From an uncultured Blautia sp. (GTDB taxonomy: Bacteria; Bacillota; Clostridia; Lachnospirales; Lachnospiraceae): a stretch of DNA of 34,821 nucleotides. Numbering within the stretch: position 1 is the stretch's first letter; each line of letters opens with the position of its first letter. Shown here one piece after another: positions 22,675 to 30,413 of the stretch. A program made the position numbers and the translations under genes. Under the pieces are notes generated by a model. That model was given only the letters and a program-made list of their open reading frames with translations, was not told the DNA's origin and did not search any database. The DNA lies in NCBI GenBank assembly GCA_934373235.1, contig CAKROW010000025.1, positions 1 to 34,821 of the forward strand, in the 5' to 3' direction.

Positions 22675-23535
22675 ATGAATTCTGAAAATATGGTTATTAT
22701 GATATGTGTGGCTGTTCTGGCTGTTTTACTCATAAAGTTGCTTTTTACCTGCATAGCAGATAAATATGTGAAAATTAACAGAGGTAAATTGTTTGATAAA
22801 AATGGACTGGCTGCAAGTAAAGGCAGGAATCTGGGAATGTGGCTGAAGGATAATAAGATTACCTATATGAAATATATTGAGATTCTGGGAATCGATCAGG
22901 TATATAATTGTTCCAGTTCTGTTGTAGCTAATGCTTCCAGAGATATGGTTAAATATCTTATGAAGTATTCCTCTGTGGATGCATCTGCAGAGTGTCTGGA
23001 ATATGTGGATTTTTGTATTACATATATGCAGTCACTGGGAATACTCCAAACAGAAATGCAGGATCTGCAGAAAAACATACGAAGTCAGCTTCCCGTGTTT
23101 GTCAGATTATTTGCTACAGGAAAAATGATTCCATATACAGTATGTGATGTGGATCATGACCTGACTAAGATAGAAGATCCGGTATTTTGTTTTTCTTATA
23201 TAAGTCCTGCCGGAAAAAGTGAACGTTCCTGTAAAATCCAGGTGACTCCCAATATACTGAAAAATGTCCGGTCTGAAATATATGCAAAAAGAACAAGAGC
23301 CGGGCATTCCAGGACACAGCGCAGTGCAATGACAAACGATCTGAGGGAAGCAATTAAAAAAAGAGACAATTATACCTGCTGCATATGTGGCAACAGCGTT
23401 TTTAAAGAGCCTAACCTGCTTTTGGAGGTGGATCATATCGTTCCTGTTTCAAAAGGAGGAAAAACAGAAGCCAGTAATCTCCAGACATTATGCTGGAGAT
23501 GTAATCGCCGGAAATCTGATAAATGCTCAGGATAA
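22675..23535 (+). CDS. Membrane-anchored HNH endonuclease-like protein
   Basis: A 286-residue protein. An N-terminal hydrophobic helix (about 6-27) anchors it to the membrane; a middle region of unknown fold (30-215) follows. The C-terminus is an HNH nuclease motif: C235-x2-C238, DHI at 253-255, the VPVSKGGKTEASNLQTLC segment, and C273-x2-C276-N277 with K280. A zinc-binding HNH core like this cuts DNA in restriction, phage-defence and mobile-intron proteins; no target can be named. GGGGGTATAT is its ribosome site. The anchor would place the nuclease on the inner face, or outside if the topology is reversed. It lies just upstream of spoIIID and 108 bases before that start. Confidence 0.8.
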   Translation: MNSENMVIMICVAVLAVLLIKLLFTCIADKYVKINRGKLFDKNGLAASKGRNLGMWLKDNKITYMKYIEILGIDQVYNCSSSVVANASRDMVKYLMKYSSVDASAECLEYVDFCITYMQSLGILQTEMQDLQKNIRSQLPVFVRLFATGKMIPYTVCDVDHDLTKIEDPVFCFSYISPAGKSERSCKIQVTPNILKNVRSEIYAKRTRAGHSRTQRSAMTNDLREAIKKRDNYTCCICGNSVFKEPNLLLEVDHIVPVSKGGKTEASNLQTLCWRCNRRKSDKCSG

Positions 23536-23583
23536 GCTTTGGAGTATGTAAAAAACCATTCCTGCAGTCTGTTTTTTGTCTGT

Positions 23584-23612
23584 TCATAACTTTTAAGACC
23601 ATTGCATACACT
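23584..23612 (+). promoter_or_regulatory. Sigma-E-type sporulation promoter of spoIIID
   Basis: TCATAA (23584-23589), 15-base spacer, CATACACT (23605-23612). The -10 box fits the sigma-E consensus CATACANT. In Bacillus spoIIID is transcribed by sigma-E in the mother cell, so position and gene agree. Confidence 0.75.
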
Positions 23613-23642
23613 GTAAAAACAGCGTCTTCGGGGGCTTTATCT

Positions 23643-23906
23643 TTGAAGGATTATATCGAGGAACGGGCAGTGGAAGTGGCACATTACATTATTGAAAACA
23701 AAGCGACAGTACGTCAGGCAGCGAAGAAGTTCGGGATCAGCAAGAGTACGGTACATAAAGACTGTGCAGAACGTCTGCGGACGATCAATCCTTTCCTGGC
23801 AGCAGATGTGCGAAAAATCCTGGACGTGAACAAACAGGAACGTCACATCAGAGGCGGACTTGCCACCAGGGAAAAATATCTGCATTATCATGAAAAAACC
23901 GGTTGA
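23643..23906 (+). CDS. spoIIID: Sporulation transcription factor SpoIIID
   Basis: An 87-residue helix-turn-helix regulator: KDYIEERAVEVAHYIIENKATVRQAAKK at the N-terminus, then the recognition helix FGISKSTVHKDCAERL and the basic tail RHIRGGLATREKYLHYHEK. It controls mother-cell genes and the switch from sigma-E to sigma-K during sporulation. The open frame extends to 23523, but homologous sequence begins at a TTG codon at 23643 (LKDYIEER), with GGGGG 8 bases upstream and a sigma-E promoter at a fitting distance; the residues before it look unlike the family. The stop lies inside the loop of the terminator. Confidence 0.93.
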   Translation: MKDYIEERAVEVAHYIIENKATVRQAAKKFGISKSTVHKDCAERLRTINPFLAADVRKILDVNKQERHIRGGLATREKYLHYHEKTG

Positions 23907-23925
23907 TAAGACCGGTTTTTTCATG
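23889..23925 (+). terminator. Terminator overlapping the end of spoIIID
   Basis: A perfect 14-bp stem (23889-23902 with 23912-23925) beginning CATGAAAAAACC; the loop contains the TGA stop of spoIIID, and the second arm carries six T. Confidence 0.85.
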
Positions 23926-24054
23926 TCATAGGAAATTACTCCGTAATGTTCCAATGACATAAAAAAGCCCTCAGGGCAGGATTCTTTTTTATATGCATGT
24001 TTTCTCTGGGAAAATTACCGGTTTGTGTCTGAACTGTGAACATATATATAAAAT

Positions 24055-24071
24055 ACGCGAAACGTTTTACA
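24055..24071. promoter_or_regulatory. LacI-type operator-like site 1 of 4
   Basis: GCGAAACGTTTTAC, a CG-centred palindrome-like site upstream of the sugar transporter operon. The region 23926-24328 contains no gene and is an AT-rich control region. Confidence 0.6.
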
Positions 24072-24157
24072 TAAATCAGGGAAAGCTCCATTAGTTGCCC
24101 AGATTTGTGGAATAGTTGCAATATTGCGTAAAATAGACAAACAAATAACAAAATAGC

Positions 24158-24171
24158 GTGAAACGTTTATA
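24158..24171. promoter_or_regulatory. LacI-type operator-like site 2 of 4
   Basis: GTGAAACGTTTATA, with the same GAAACGTTT core as sites 1 and 4, about 100 bases after site 1. Confidence 0.55.
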
Positions 24172-24181
24172 ATAATATGCT

Positions 24182-24194
24182 ATAAAACGTTATG
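24182..24194. promoter_or_regulatory. LacI-type operator-like site 3 of 4 (weak)
   Basis: ATAAAACGTTATG, a weaker CG-centred match 24 bases from site 2. Confidence 0.4.
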
Positions 24195-24242
24195 TAAAAA
24201 CTGTGCATATTACCTAAAAATAATAAAAAACAGAATATATTA

Positions 24243-24271
24243 TTGACAAAATGACGATAAAGAGATAAACT
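24243..24271 (+). promoter_or_regulatory. Promoter of the fucoside transport operon
   Basis: TTGACA (24243-24248), 17-base spacer, TAAACT (24266-24271), predicted start near 24278 just before operator-like site 4. Confidence 0.7.
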
Positions 24272-24283
24272 ACAAACATCAAA

Positions 24284-24300
24284 ACACGAAACGTTTTACA
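24284..24300. promoter_or_regulatory. LacI-type operator-like site 4 of 4
   Basis: ACACGAAACGTTTTACA, sharing CGAAACGTTTTACA with site 1. It lies just downstream of the predicted start, the position of a repressor block. The ideal site would be GTAAAACGTTTTAC, which fits LacI-family regulators; CcpA (cre) is an alternative reading. Confidence 0.65.
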
Positions 24301-24328
24301 AAAAGGAGAAACGAAAGGGGTAATGAGA

Positions 24329-25672
24329 ATGAAGAAAAAATTAATCGCCGTATTAATGTCCATGGCTATGCTGGCATCCACAGGAAGTGTATGTTTTGCA
24401 GCAGACAAGTCAGATGACAGCGCAACAGATTATGACGTTGAGAATCGTGAGTATAAAGACGTCACAATCACACTTCATACAAGATGGGATGAGGCAGATA
24501 CATCCGGTCCTCTGTATAAGGCAATCGTAGACGGATTTATGGAGAAATATCCTGGAATCAAAGTTGAGACAATCCAGATCCCGACAGAGTCTGAGTGGCT
24601 GAATTCCGAGTCCGTTCTTATGGCAGATAAGAGCTCCATGCCGAACATCATCGTTGAGTACGGCGGTTCCCGTGTAGCTGGTTATGTTCAGCAGGATCTG
24701 ATCGTAAACATGGATCCATACTATGAGCAGTATCCGGAGTGGAAAGAAAGATTCAACGCATTAGGCGAAGGAATGACAGACTATACAGCATACGGATATG
24801 AAGGAACATATGGTGTTCCGTTTACCGCATACGAAGTAATGCTTTTCTATAATGAAGATATTCTTAAAGCTAATGACATTGATCCTGCATCTATCAAGAG
24901 TTGGGATGATCTGATGTCAGCATGCGAGAAGCTGAAAGCTAACGGCGTACAGCCATTTGAGATGGGTGAGAAGGATGACTACCGTTTCGGACATCTTCAC
25001 TCAGTTCTGAACTACAAGACCTATGGATGCGACATGGCTGAGAAACTTGGAAGCCGTGAAGTAGCTTACGATGGTGACGAGCAGAAAGAGATCTACACAA
25101 TGATCAAGGATGCTACAGACAAAGGATACCTTGGAACCAACCTTCTTGGAAACGATGACGGACAGGAGAGATCTATCTTTAATACAGGCGGTTCCGCATT
25201 CCTCTTCATGGGAACATGGTTCTGCGCAGAGGATCATACAGGTCTTGAACTGTTTGATAACCAGAAGATCCATGCAATGCGTTTCCCATATGTAAATGCA
25301 GATTATGAGTTTGATGACATGGGCGGTGGAAACGAAGCTTACTATGTAGTAGATACAGGTGATGCAGATGAGGTTGCAGCTTCTGTTCTCTTCATGAAAT
25401 ATATGACAAGTGAAGACGTAGTTAATACTTTCTATGAAGGATATCCGGCACCTATGAGCGTTAATGTTACAACAGAGGCTGGTGACTACCTTACAAAAGA
25501 GGCTAATGATGTTATTTCCGGCACAAAAGAGGTTCGTGGAGATATCGAGAACTACGACAGCGCAACTCATATGATCAACACAGTTCGTCAGGCATTACAG
25601 GGAATCGCAATGGGCAACTCCGTTGACGAAGTAGGTAAGACGATCACAGATCTGATCTCTGAGTACGAGTAA
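24329..25672 (+). CDS. Carbohydrate ABC transporter substrate-binding protein (fucoside-locus)
   Basis: A 447-residue secreted solute-binding protein of the extracellular-1 (CUT1) family. It begins MKKKLIAVLMSMAML, a signal peptide likely cut near residues 23-25. The cysteine in SVCFAAD does not sit in a good lipobox, so anchoring to the membrane is unclear. The mature part has the KVETIQIP and GVPFTAYEVMLFYNEDIL segments of sugar-binding proteins. The ATG at 24329 is chosen over 24323 because it is better spaced from AAAGGGG. It is the first gene of a five-to-six-gene locus with two permeases and three fucosidases, so fucosylated oligosaccharides are the inferred ligand. Confidence 0.9.
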   Translation: MKKKLIAVLMSMAMLASTGSVCFAADKSDDSATDYDVENREYKDVTITLHTRWDEADTSGPLYKAIVDGFMEKYPGIKVETIQIPTESEWLNSESVLMADKSSMPNIIVEYGGSRVAGYVQQDLIVNMDPYYEQYPEWKERFNALGEGMTDYTAYGYEGTYGVPFTAYEVMLFYNEDILKANDIDPASIKSWDDLMSACEKLKANGVQPFEMGEKDDYRFGHLHSVLNYKTYGCDMAEKLGSREVAYDGDEQKEIYTMIKDATDKGYLGTNLLGNDDGQERSIFNTGGSAFLFMGTWFCAEDHTGLELFDNQKIHAMRFPYVNADYEFDDMGGGNEAYYVVDTGDADEVAASVLFMKYMTSEDVVNTFYEGYPAPMSVNVTTEAGDYLTKEANDVISGTKEVRGDIENYDSATHMINTVRQALQGIAMGNSVDEVGKTITDLISEYE

Positions 25673-25734
25673 AAAAGACGCTGATTACTGAGGTAAACAG
25701 CCGTACAATAGCGGGTTAATCGATTAGACAAGCA

Positions 25735-25779
25735 GGGCGGGCAATGCGGAATGGGGTGTTCGGCATGCCCGCTCTTTTT
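25735..25779 (+). terminator. Attenuator hairpin between binding protein and permease genes
   Basis: Left arm GGGCGGGCAATGC (25735-25747), right arm GGCATGCCCGC (25762-25772) followed by a T5 run (25775-25779). A partial terminator at this place is common in transporter operons and leaves more binding protein than permease. Confidence 0.65.
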
Positions 25780-25795
25780 ATTGGGAGGGATATTC

Positions 25796-26689
25796 GTGTT
25801 TTTTAAATCAGCCAAATACAGAAAATCTTTTCTTAAGTCTCTTCTCTTCGTTCTTCCGGGTGTTCTTATTACATTAATATTTGTTATCTATCCGGTTCTT
25901 AACACAGCATGGCTTTCACTGAATAGCTGGAATGGAATCGGTGGTGCACCGGTAACATGGGTAGGACTTCAGAATTATGTAAAAACATTGACCAGTGCCA
26001 AGTTCTGGAACAGTATGCTGAACGCATTTTACTTTATGATAGGTGGATTTGTAGTCCTGATGCCGATCGCGTTTGGTATGGCACTTCTTGTAACTTCTAA
26101 GATGAAAGGAACCAAGTTCTTTAAAGCTGCTTACTTAATGCCTGTTATGCTGGGTACTACAGCAGTTGGTCTTATGTGGACTTTCCTTCTGAACTCCAAT
26201 TTCGGTGTTCTTGCACAGTTCCTCAAAGCCATCGGACATGGCGAGTGGATCATCAACTGGCTGGCAACACCTACTGTTAATATCTGGTGTGTCGTACTGG
26301 TAAATGAGTGGATGTACGCAGGATACAACATGCTGATCTTTGCAGCAGGTATCGTAGCGATCCCGGATGATGTTCACGATGCAGCACTTCTTGATGGATG
26401 TACCGGAATCAAGAAGATCATCTATATCACAGTTCCACTTTGTAAAAACATGTTCATGGTATTCTCAACACTTTGTATTACAGGATGTCTGAAAGCCTTC
26501 GATATTGTGTGGGCGATGACAAACGGCGGACCTATGGATTCCAGTGCCACACCTGCGGTACTCCTTTATACACAGGGATTCCAGTACAAACTTATGGGAC
26601 GAAGCGGTGCCATCAGTATTATCCTTCTTGTATTAGGTCTGGTTCTTTCTATATTACTTAACCAGATCATCTTCAAGGAAAAAGACTGA
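25796..26689 (+). CDS. Sugar ABC transporter permease, MalF-type
   Basis: A 297-residue integral membrane protein with six predicted helices, starting FFKSAKYRKSFLKSLLFVLPG. The EAA loop that contacts the ATPase is in HDAALLDGCTGIKKIIYITVPLCKN near residues 196-220. The GTG start at 25796 has GGGAGG 7 bases upstream; an ATG at 25751 would add residues from the hairpin region. It pairs with the next gene in the CUT1 heterodimer. No ATPase gene is in the locus, so an MsmX-like shared ATPase is expected. Confidence 0.9.
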   Translation: MFFKSAKYRKSFLKSLLFVLPGVLITLIFVIYPVLNTAWLSLNSWNGIGGAPVTWVGLQNYVKTLTSAKFWNSMLNAFYFMIGGFVVLMPIAFGMALLVTSKMKGTKFFKAAYLMPVMLGTTAVGLMWTFLLNSNFGVLAQFLKAIGHGEWIINWLATPTVNIWCVVLVNEWMYAGYNMLIFAAGIVAIPDDVHDAALLDGCTGIKKIIYITVPLCKNMFMVFSTLCITGCLKAFDIVWAMTNGGPMDSSATPAVLLYTQGFQYKLMGRSGAISIILLVLGLVLSILLNQIIFKEKD

Positions 26690-26719
26690 TAAGCGGTTTA
26701 TGAAAGGAAGTTGGAACGG

Positions 26720-27559
26720 ATGAAGAAAAGCAAAACTATGAGAGGACTGAAGTCTGGTGCTATGTATTTTATAGCGATTTTTATGGCTGTGGTAACATTC
26801 TTCCCACTTGTCGTAACACTTCTCTCCTCATTTAAGACAAACGAAGAAATCCTGCTGGGTATGTTTTCCTGGCCTAAGGTGTGGAATTTCAGCAACTATC
26901 CGGAAGCAATCCGTATTGCGAGTGCTTTCCGTGCGATCGGCAACTCTCTGCTTGTAGCTGTTGCAACACTTATTGTAACTGTAATCATCGCAATGCCTGC
27001 AGCTTATGTTATTGCACGTAAAAGTTACAAATATCTGAAAGGCTGCTATTTCCTGTTTATGGCAGGCGTTATGGTTCCTGTACACTGTACACTGGTTTCC
27101 GTAACAAAGATTTCCAGTGCATTAGGCACAAAGAACAGCTATGTTTTTATGATCCTGATCTACACAGCATTTAACCTTTCCCAGGCGATCTTCCTGTTTA
27201 CAGGCTATATCCAGGGTCTTGATAAAGGTCTTGATGAGGCTGCAAAGATCGATGGCTGTGGTGATTTAAGGCTTCTGGTCCAGATTCTTATGCCAATCTG
27301 TAAACCGATCCTGGCAACAGAAGCAATCCTGGTATTTATCTATGGATACAGTGAACTGATCTTCTCCCTGATCCTGATCACAGATAATACCAAGTATACA
27401 ATTTCACGAGCAATGCTGAACTTTACATCAAACTTTACAACAGATTACGGCCCGCAGTTTGCGTTCGTTATCATGTCCATGATCCCGATGATGATCATTT
27501 ACCTGCTTCTTCATGAGAAGGTAGAGGCCGGTATGCTGGCCGGTGCGGTTAAAGGTTGA
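26720..27559 (+). CDS. Sugar ABC transporter permease, MalG-type
   Basis: A 279-residue membrane protein with six predicted helices. The cytoplasmic EAA loop reads LDEAAKIDGCGDLRLLVQILMPICKP near residues 173-198. It follows the MalF-type gene by 30 bases. The ATG at 26720 is chosen with AGGAAG 9 bases upstream; a TTG at 26711 would overlap that site. It ends 51 bases before the first fucosidase. Confidence 0.9.
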   Translation: MKKSKTMRGLKSGAMYFIAIFMAVVTFFPLVVTLLSSFKTNEEILLGMFSWPKVWNFSNYPEAIRIASAFRAIGNSLLVAVATLIVTVIIAMPAAYVIARKSYKYLKGCYFLFMAGVMVPVHCTLVSVTKISSALGTKNSYVFMILIYTAFNLSQAIFLFTGYIQGLDKGLDEAAKIDGCGDLRLLVQILMPICKPILATEAILVFIYGYSELIFSLILITDNTKYTISRAMLNFTSNFTTDYGPQFAFVIMSMIPMMIIYLLLHEKVEAGMLAGAVKG

Positions 27560-27586
27560 TAAAAAACTATATAAAAACTATATAAT
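27556..27586 (+). promoter_or_regulatory. Possible internal promoter before the first fucosidase
   Basis: TTGATA (27556-27561) with TATATA (27579-27584) at 17 bases, inside a stretch with the duplicated AAAAACTATAT. Could raise fucosidase expression separately, but AT-richness makes chance matches likely. Confidence 0.3.
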
Positions 27587-27610
27587 GTAAAAAAACGGAG
27601 GTACCAAAAA

Positions 27611-28858
27611 ATGGCAAAGACAAGACAGCAGTGGTTTGATGATGCAAAGTATGGATTATTTATTCACTGGGGACTTTATTCAATCCTTGCCGGTGAATAT
27701 AAAGGAAAAAAGACAGACCGTATTGCAGAGTGGATCGAGAACAACTTTGATATTCCGGTAGAGGAATACAGAAAACTGGTCGATCAGTTCAATCCTACAC
27801 AGTTTGATGCAGATGCTTTTGTAAAACGTGCGAAAGAGCAGTGGGGTATGCAGTACATCGTTCTTACAGCAAAGCATCACGAAGGTTTTGCAATGTATGA
27901 TTCCAAGGTAAGCGATTACAATGTTGTAAAAGCCACACCATACGGAAAAGATATCCTCAAAGAACTGCAGCTTGCCTGTGAGAAATATGGCGTTCGTATG
28001 GGATTCTATTATTCACAGGCTCAGGACTGGGATGATCCTGACGGATACATGGCGCACAAAGATAACTCCAATAAGAATTTCCAGAAATATCTTGATGAGA
28101 AGTGTAAACCACAGGTTAAAGAGCTTCTTGAGAATTATGGAAAGATCAGCCTGATCTGGTTCGATACCCCAATGGGAATCACTATAGATCAGACACAGGA
28201 GCTTATTGATCTTGTTAAATCCATCCAGCCGGATTGCCTCTTAAGCGGACGTACCGGTAACCACATGGGTGATTACATGACAACAGGTGATAACTTTATC
28301 CCGAGACTTCCATATGAAGATCCATGGGAAATCCCTGCAACTGTCAATGATACATGGGGATATAATAAATTTGATACAAACTGGAAGAGCGCAGATCATA
28401 TCATCAGCCTTCTTCTTAAGATCATCAGCCGTGGCGGTAACTACCTCCTGAACGTAGGACCGACAGCAGATGGTGTTGTTCCGGAAAAATGTGTTGAGGT
28501 TCTCAACGAGGTAGGAAAATATGTAACAGAGAACAGCGAGGCAATCTACGGAACAAAGACAGTAGGAATCTATCCATATGATATTCCGGGAATCGAGTTC
28601 ACAAGAAGAGAGCATAAACTTTATGTTCATGTTCTTTCTCCGAGAATCCGTATCGAGCTTCTTAATGTTGGAAACCAGCTTACAGGCGCATATCTGGTAA
28701 GCAACGGACAGAAACTTGACTACAGGGTAATGAGAAGCTGCGAGGGTGACGGTATGATCGAGGTTGAGGTACCGAAGGAACTGCATGACGCCAAGAACTA
28801 CTGCGTATGCCTTGAGCTTGTTGAAGAGGAGCCGATTTTTGAGTCTATCAAAGGCTGA
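27611..28858 (+). CDS. Alpha-L-fucosidase, GH29 (first of three)
   Basis: A 415-residue cytoplasmic fucosidase with no signal peptide. The N-terminal YGLFIHWG (14-21), the TAKHHEGFAMYDS segment (H89/H90) and the nucleophile D185 in LIWFDTPMG are GH29 landmarks; LNVGPTADG follows near 294-302. E240 in DPWEIPATVNDTWGYN is a candidate acid/base, though this is the least certain residue. It releases fucose from oligosaccharides by a retaining mechanism. This copy has a short beta-sandwich end and no carbohydrate-binding module. GGAGG precedes the ATG by 10 bases. Sequence differs clearly from the next two, so the three enzymes may prefer different linkages. Confidence 0.93.
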   Translation: MAKTRQQWFDDAKYGLFIHWGLYSILAGEYKGKKTDRIAEWIENNFDIPVEEYRKLVDQFNPTQFDADAFVKRAKEQWGMQYIVLTAKHHEGFAMYDSKVSDYNVVKATPYGKDILKELQLACEKYGVRMGFYYSQAQDWDDPDGYMAHKDNSNKNFQKYLDEKCKPQVKELLENYGKISLIWFDTPMGITIDQTQELIDLVKSIQPDCLLSGRTGNHMGDYMTTGDNFIPRLPYEDPWEIPATVNDTWGYNKFDTNWKSADHIISLLLKIISRGGNYLLNVGPTADGVVPEKCVEVLNEVGKYVTENSEAIYGTKTVGIYPYDIPGIEFTRREHKLYVHVLSPRIRIELLNVGNQLTGAYLVSNGQKLDYRVMRSCEGDGMIEVEVPKELHDAKNYCVCLELVEEEPIFESIKG

Positions 28859-28891
28859 TCACAATTTATAATCTTGAAGAGGTAATGGTCT

Positions 28892-30355
28892 ATGAATAAA
28901 AACGAATATCTTTCTCAGATCGACAAAGTTATTGCACAGGGACCATATACGGACAGTTGGGATGCTCTTTGTGAGCATCCCACTCCTAAATGGTATGAAA
29001 AAGGAAAATTCGGAATTTTTATCCATTGGGGAGTGTACTGTGTACCTGCATTTGGAAATGAATGGTACCCGAGAAATATGTATATCAAAGGTTCGCCGGA
29101 GAATCTTCATCATGTAGAAAAATATGGAACACTGGATAAATTTGGCTATAAAGATTTTATCCCTATGTTCAAAGCAGAGAAGTTTGATCCCAGGGAATGG
29201 GCTGATCTGTTTAAAGAGGCTGGAGCAAAGTTCGTAGTTCCGGTTGCTGAGCATCATGACGGATTCCAGATGTATGCCAGTGATCTGAGCCCGTGGAACA
29301 GCGCTGAGATGGGACCAAAGAGAGATATCCTGGGTGACCTGAAAACAGAAATTGAAAAAGACGGAATGGTGCTTGGTGCATCTTCACATCGTGCAGAACA
29401 TTTCTGGTTCTTTAACGGTGGACGTGAGATCCCGGAAGCAGATGTAAATAATCCTGAGCTTGATTCTCTTTATGGACCGGCAGTAGGCCCTACCAGAGAC
29501 ATGAGCAGCATTTACGACAATCCTCCTACAGATGAACATATGGAGGACTGGCTGGTCCGTACATGTGAGATCGTTGATAAATACAGACCCAAACTGATTT
29601 TCTTTGACTGGTGGATCCAGCAGTATGCATGGAAACCTTATCTGAAAAAATTTGCCGCATATTATTATAACCGTGCTGCGGAGTGGGGTGTTGAGGTTGC
29701 CATTGATGCCAAGTTTGATGCTTATGTACACGGAAGTGCAACTAAGGATCTGGAACGTGGACAGCTTGATCATATTACGCCGGATTTCTGGCAGAATGAT
29801 ACATCTGTTGCCAAGAATTCCTGGGGTTACACAGTGGGAAATGATTACAAGAGACCCTGTGATGTAGTTCTGGATCTGGTTGATGTGGTGAGCAAGAACG
29901 GAGCGCTTCTTCTTAATATCGGACCGAAATCTGACGGAACTATTCCGGAGGAGGATGCCCATATCCTGAGAGAGATGGGTAAATGGCTGAAAGTAAATGG
30001 TGAGGCTATCTATGATACCACCTACTGGAAAGTCTTTGGAGAGGGACCGACAGTAGTACCGGAAGGACACTTCACAGATACATACGAGAAGAATTTTACA
30101 TCTGAGGATATCCGTTTCACAAGCAAAGCAGACAAACTTTATGCTATTGTCCTGAAATGGCCGGAAGATGGAGAAATTCACATTAAGTCTCTTGGAAAAG
30201 ATATGAAGCTTCTCAAATCCAGCATTAAGGATATCCAGGTTCTGGGAACAGACCTTCATCCGGAATATCACAGAAATGAGACACTTGATATCCACTGCAA
30301 AGGTAAAACAGATGCAGGGGATATGCCGGTAGTTCTGAAGATCACAGTTGAATAA
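28892..30355 (+). CDS. Alpha-L-fucosidase, GH29 (second of three)
   Basis: A 487-residue enzyme without signal peptide. GH29 features: FGIFIHWGVYCVPAF (40-54), AEHHDGFQMY (H121/H122), the nucleophile D239 in LIFFDWW, and LLLNIGPKSDG. It is longer than the first copy, with insertions between the histidine pair and the nucleophile, and it resembles the third more than the first. Cytoplasmic location fits cleavage after uptake. AGAGG lies 9 bases before the ATG; the gap from the first fucosidase is 33 bases, so the two are co-transcribed. Confidence 0.93.
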   Translation: MNKNEYLSQIDKVIAQGPYTDSWDALCEHPTPKWYEKGKFGIFIHWGVYCVPAFGNEWYPRNMYIKGSPENLHHVEKYGTLDKFGYKDFIPMFKAEKFDPREWADLFKEAGAKFVVPVAEHHDGFQMYASDLSPWNSAEMGPKRDILGDLKTEIEKDGMVLGASSHRAEHFWFFNGGREIPEADVNNPELDSLYGPAVGPTRDMSSIYDNPPTDEHMEDWLVRTCEIVDKYRPKLIFFDWWIQQYAWKPYLKKFAAYYYNRAAEWGVEVAIDAKFDAYVHGSATKDLERGQLDHITPDFWQNDTSVAKNSWGYTVGNDYKRPCDVVLDLVDVVSKNGALLLNIGPKSDGTIPEEDAHILREMGKWLKVNGEAIYDTTYWKVFGEGPTVVPEGHFTDTYEKNFTSEDIRFTSKADKLYAIVLKWPEDGEIHIKSLGKDMKLLKSSIKDIQVLGTDLHPEYHRNETLDIHCKGKTDAGDMPVVLKITVE

Positions 30356-30413
30356 TGTAAGGATTCCGAAGAAAACAGGGGTGTTTTTCTGAAGGATCAG
30401 ACGGGAGGGAAAA

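Noticed and set aside
24055..24300. CRISPR-like or direct-repeat array
   Set aside because: The repeated unit is a short palindrome at irregular spacing with no cas genes; operator sites explain it better.
24284..24300. CcpA cre site as the sole explanation
   Set aside because: The half-site spacing around the central CG fits GTAAAACGTTTTAC better than the cre consensus, though dual use is not excluded.
27561..27586. Short direct repeats of AAAAACTATAT as a mobile-element mark
   Set aside because: Only two copies in AT-rich DNA between co-transcribed genes; simple slippage or a promoter is enough.
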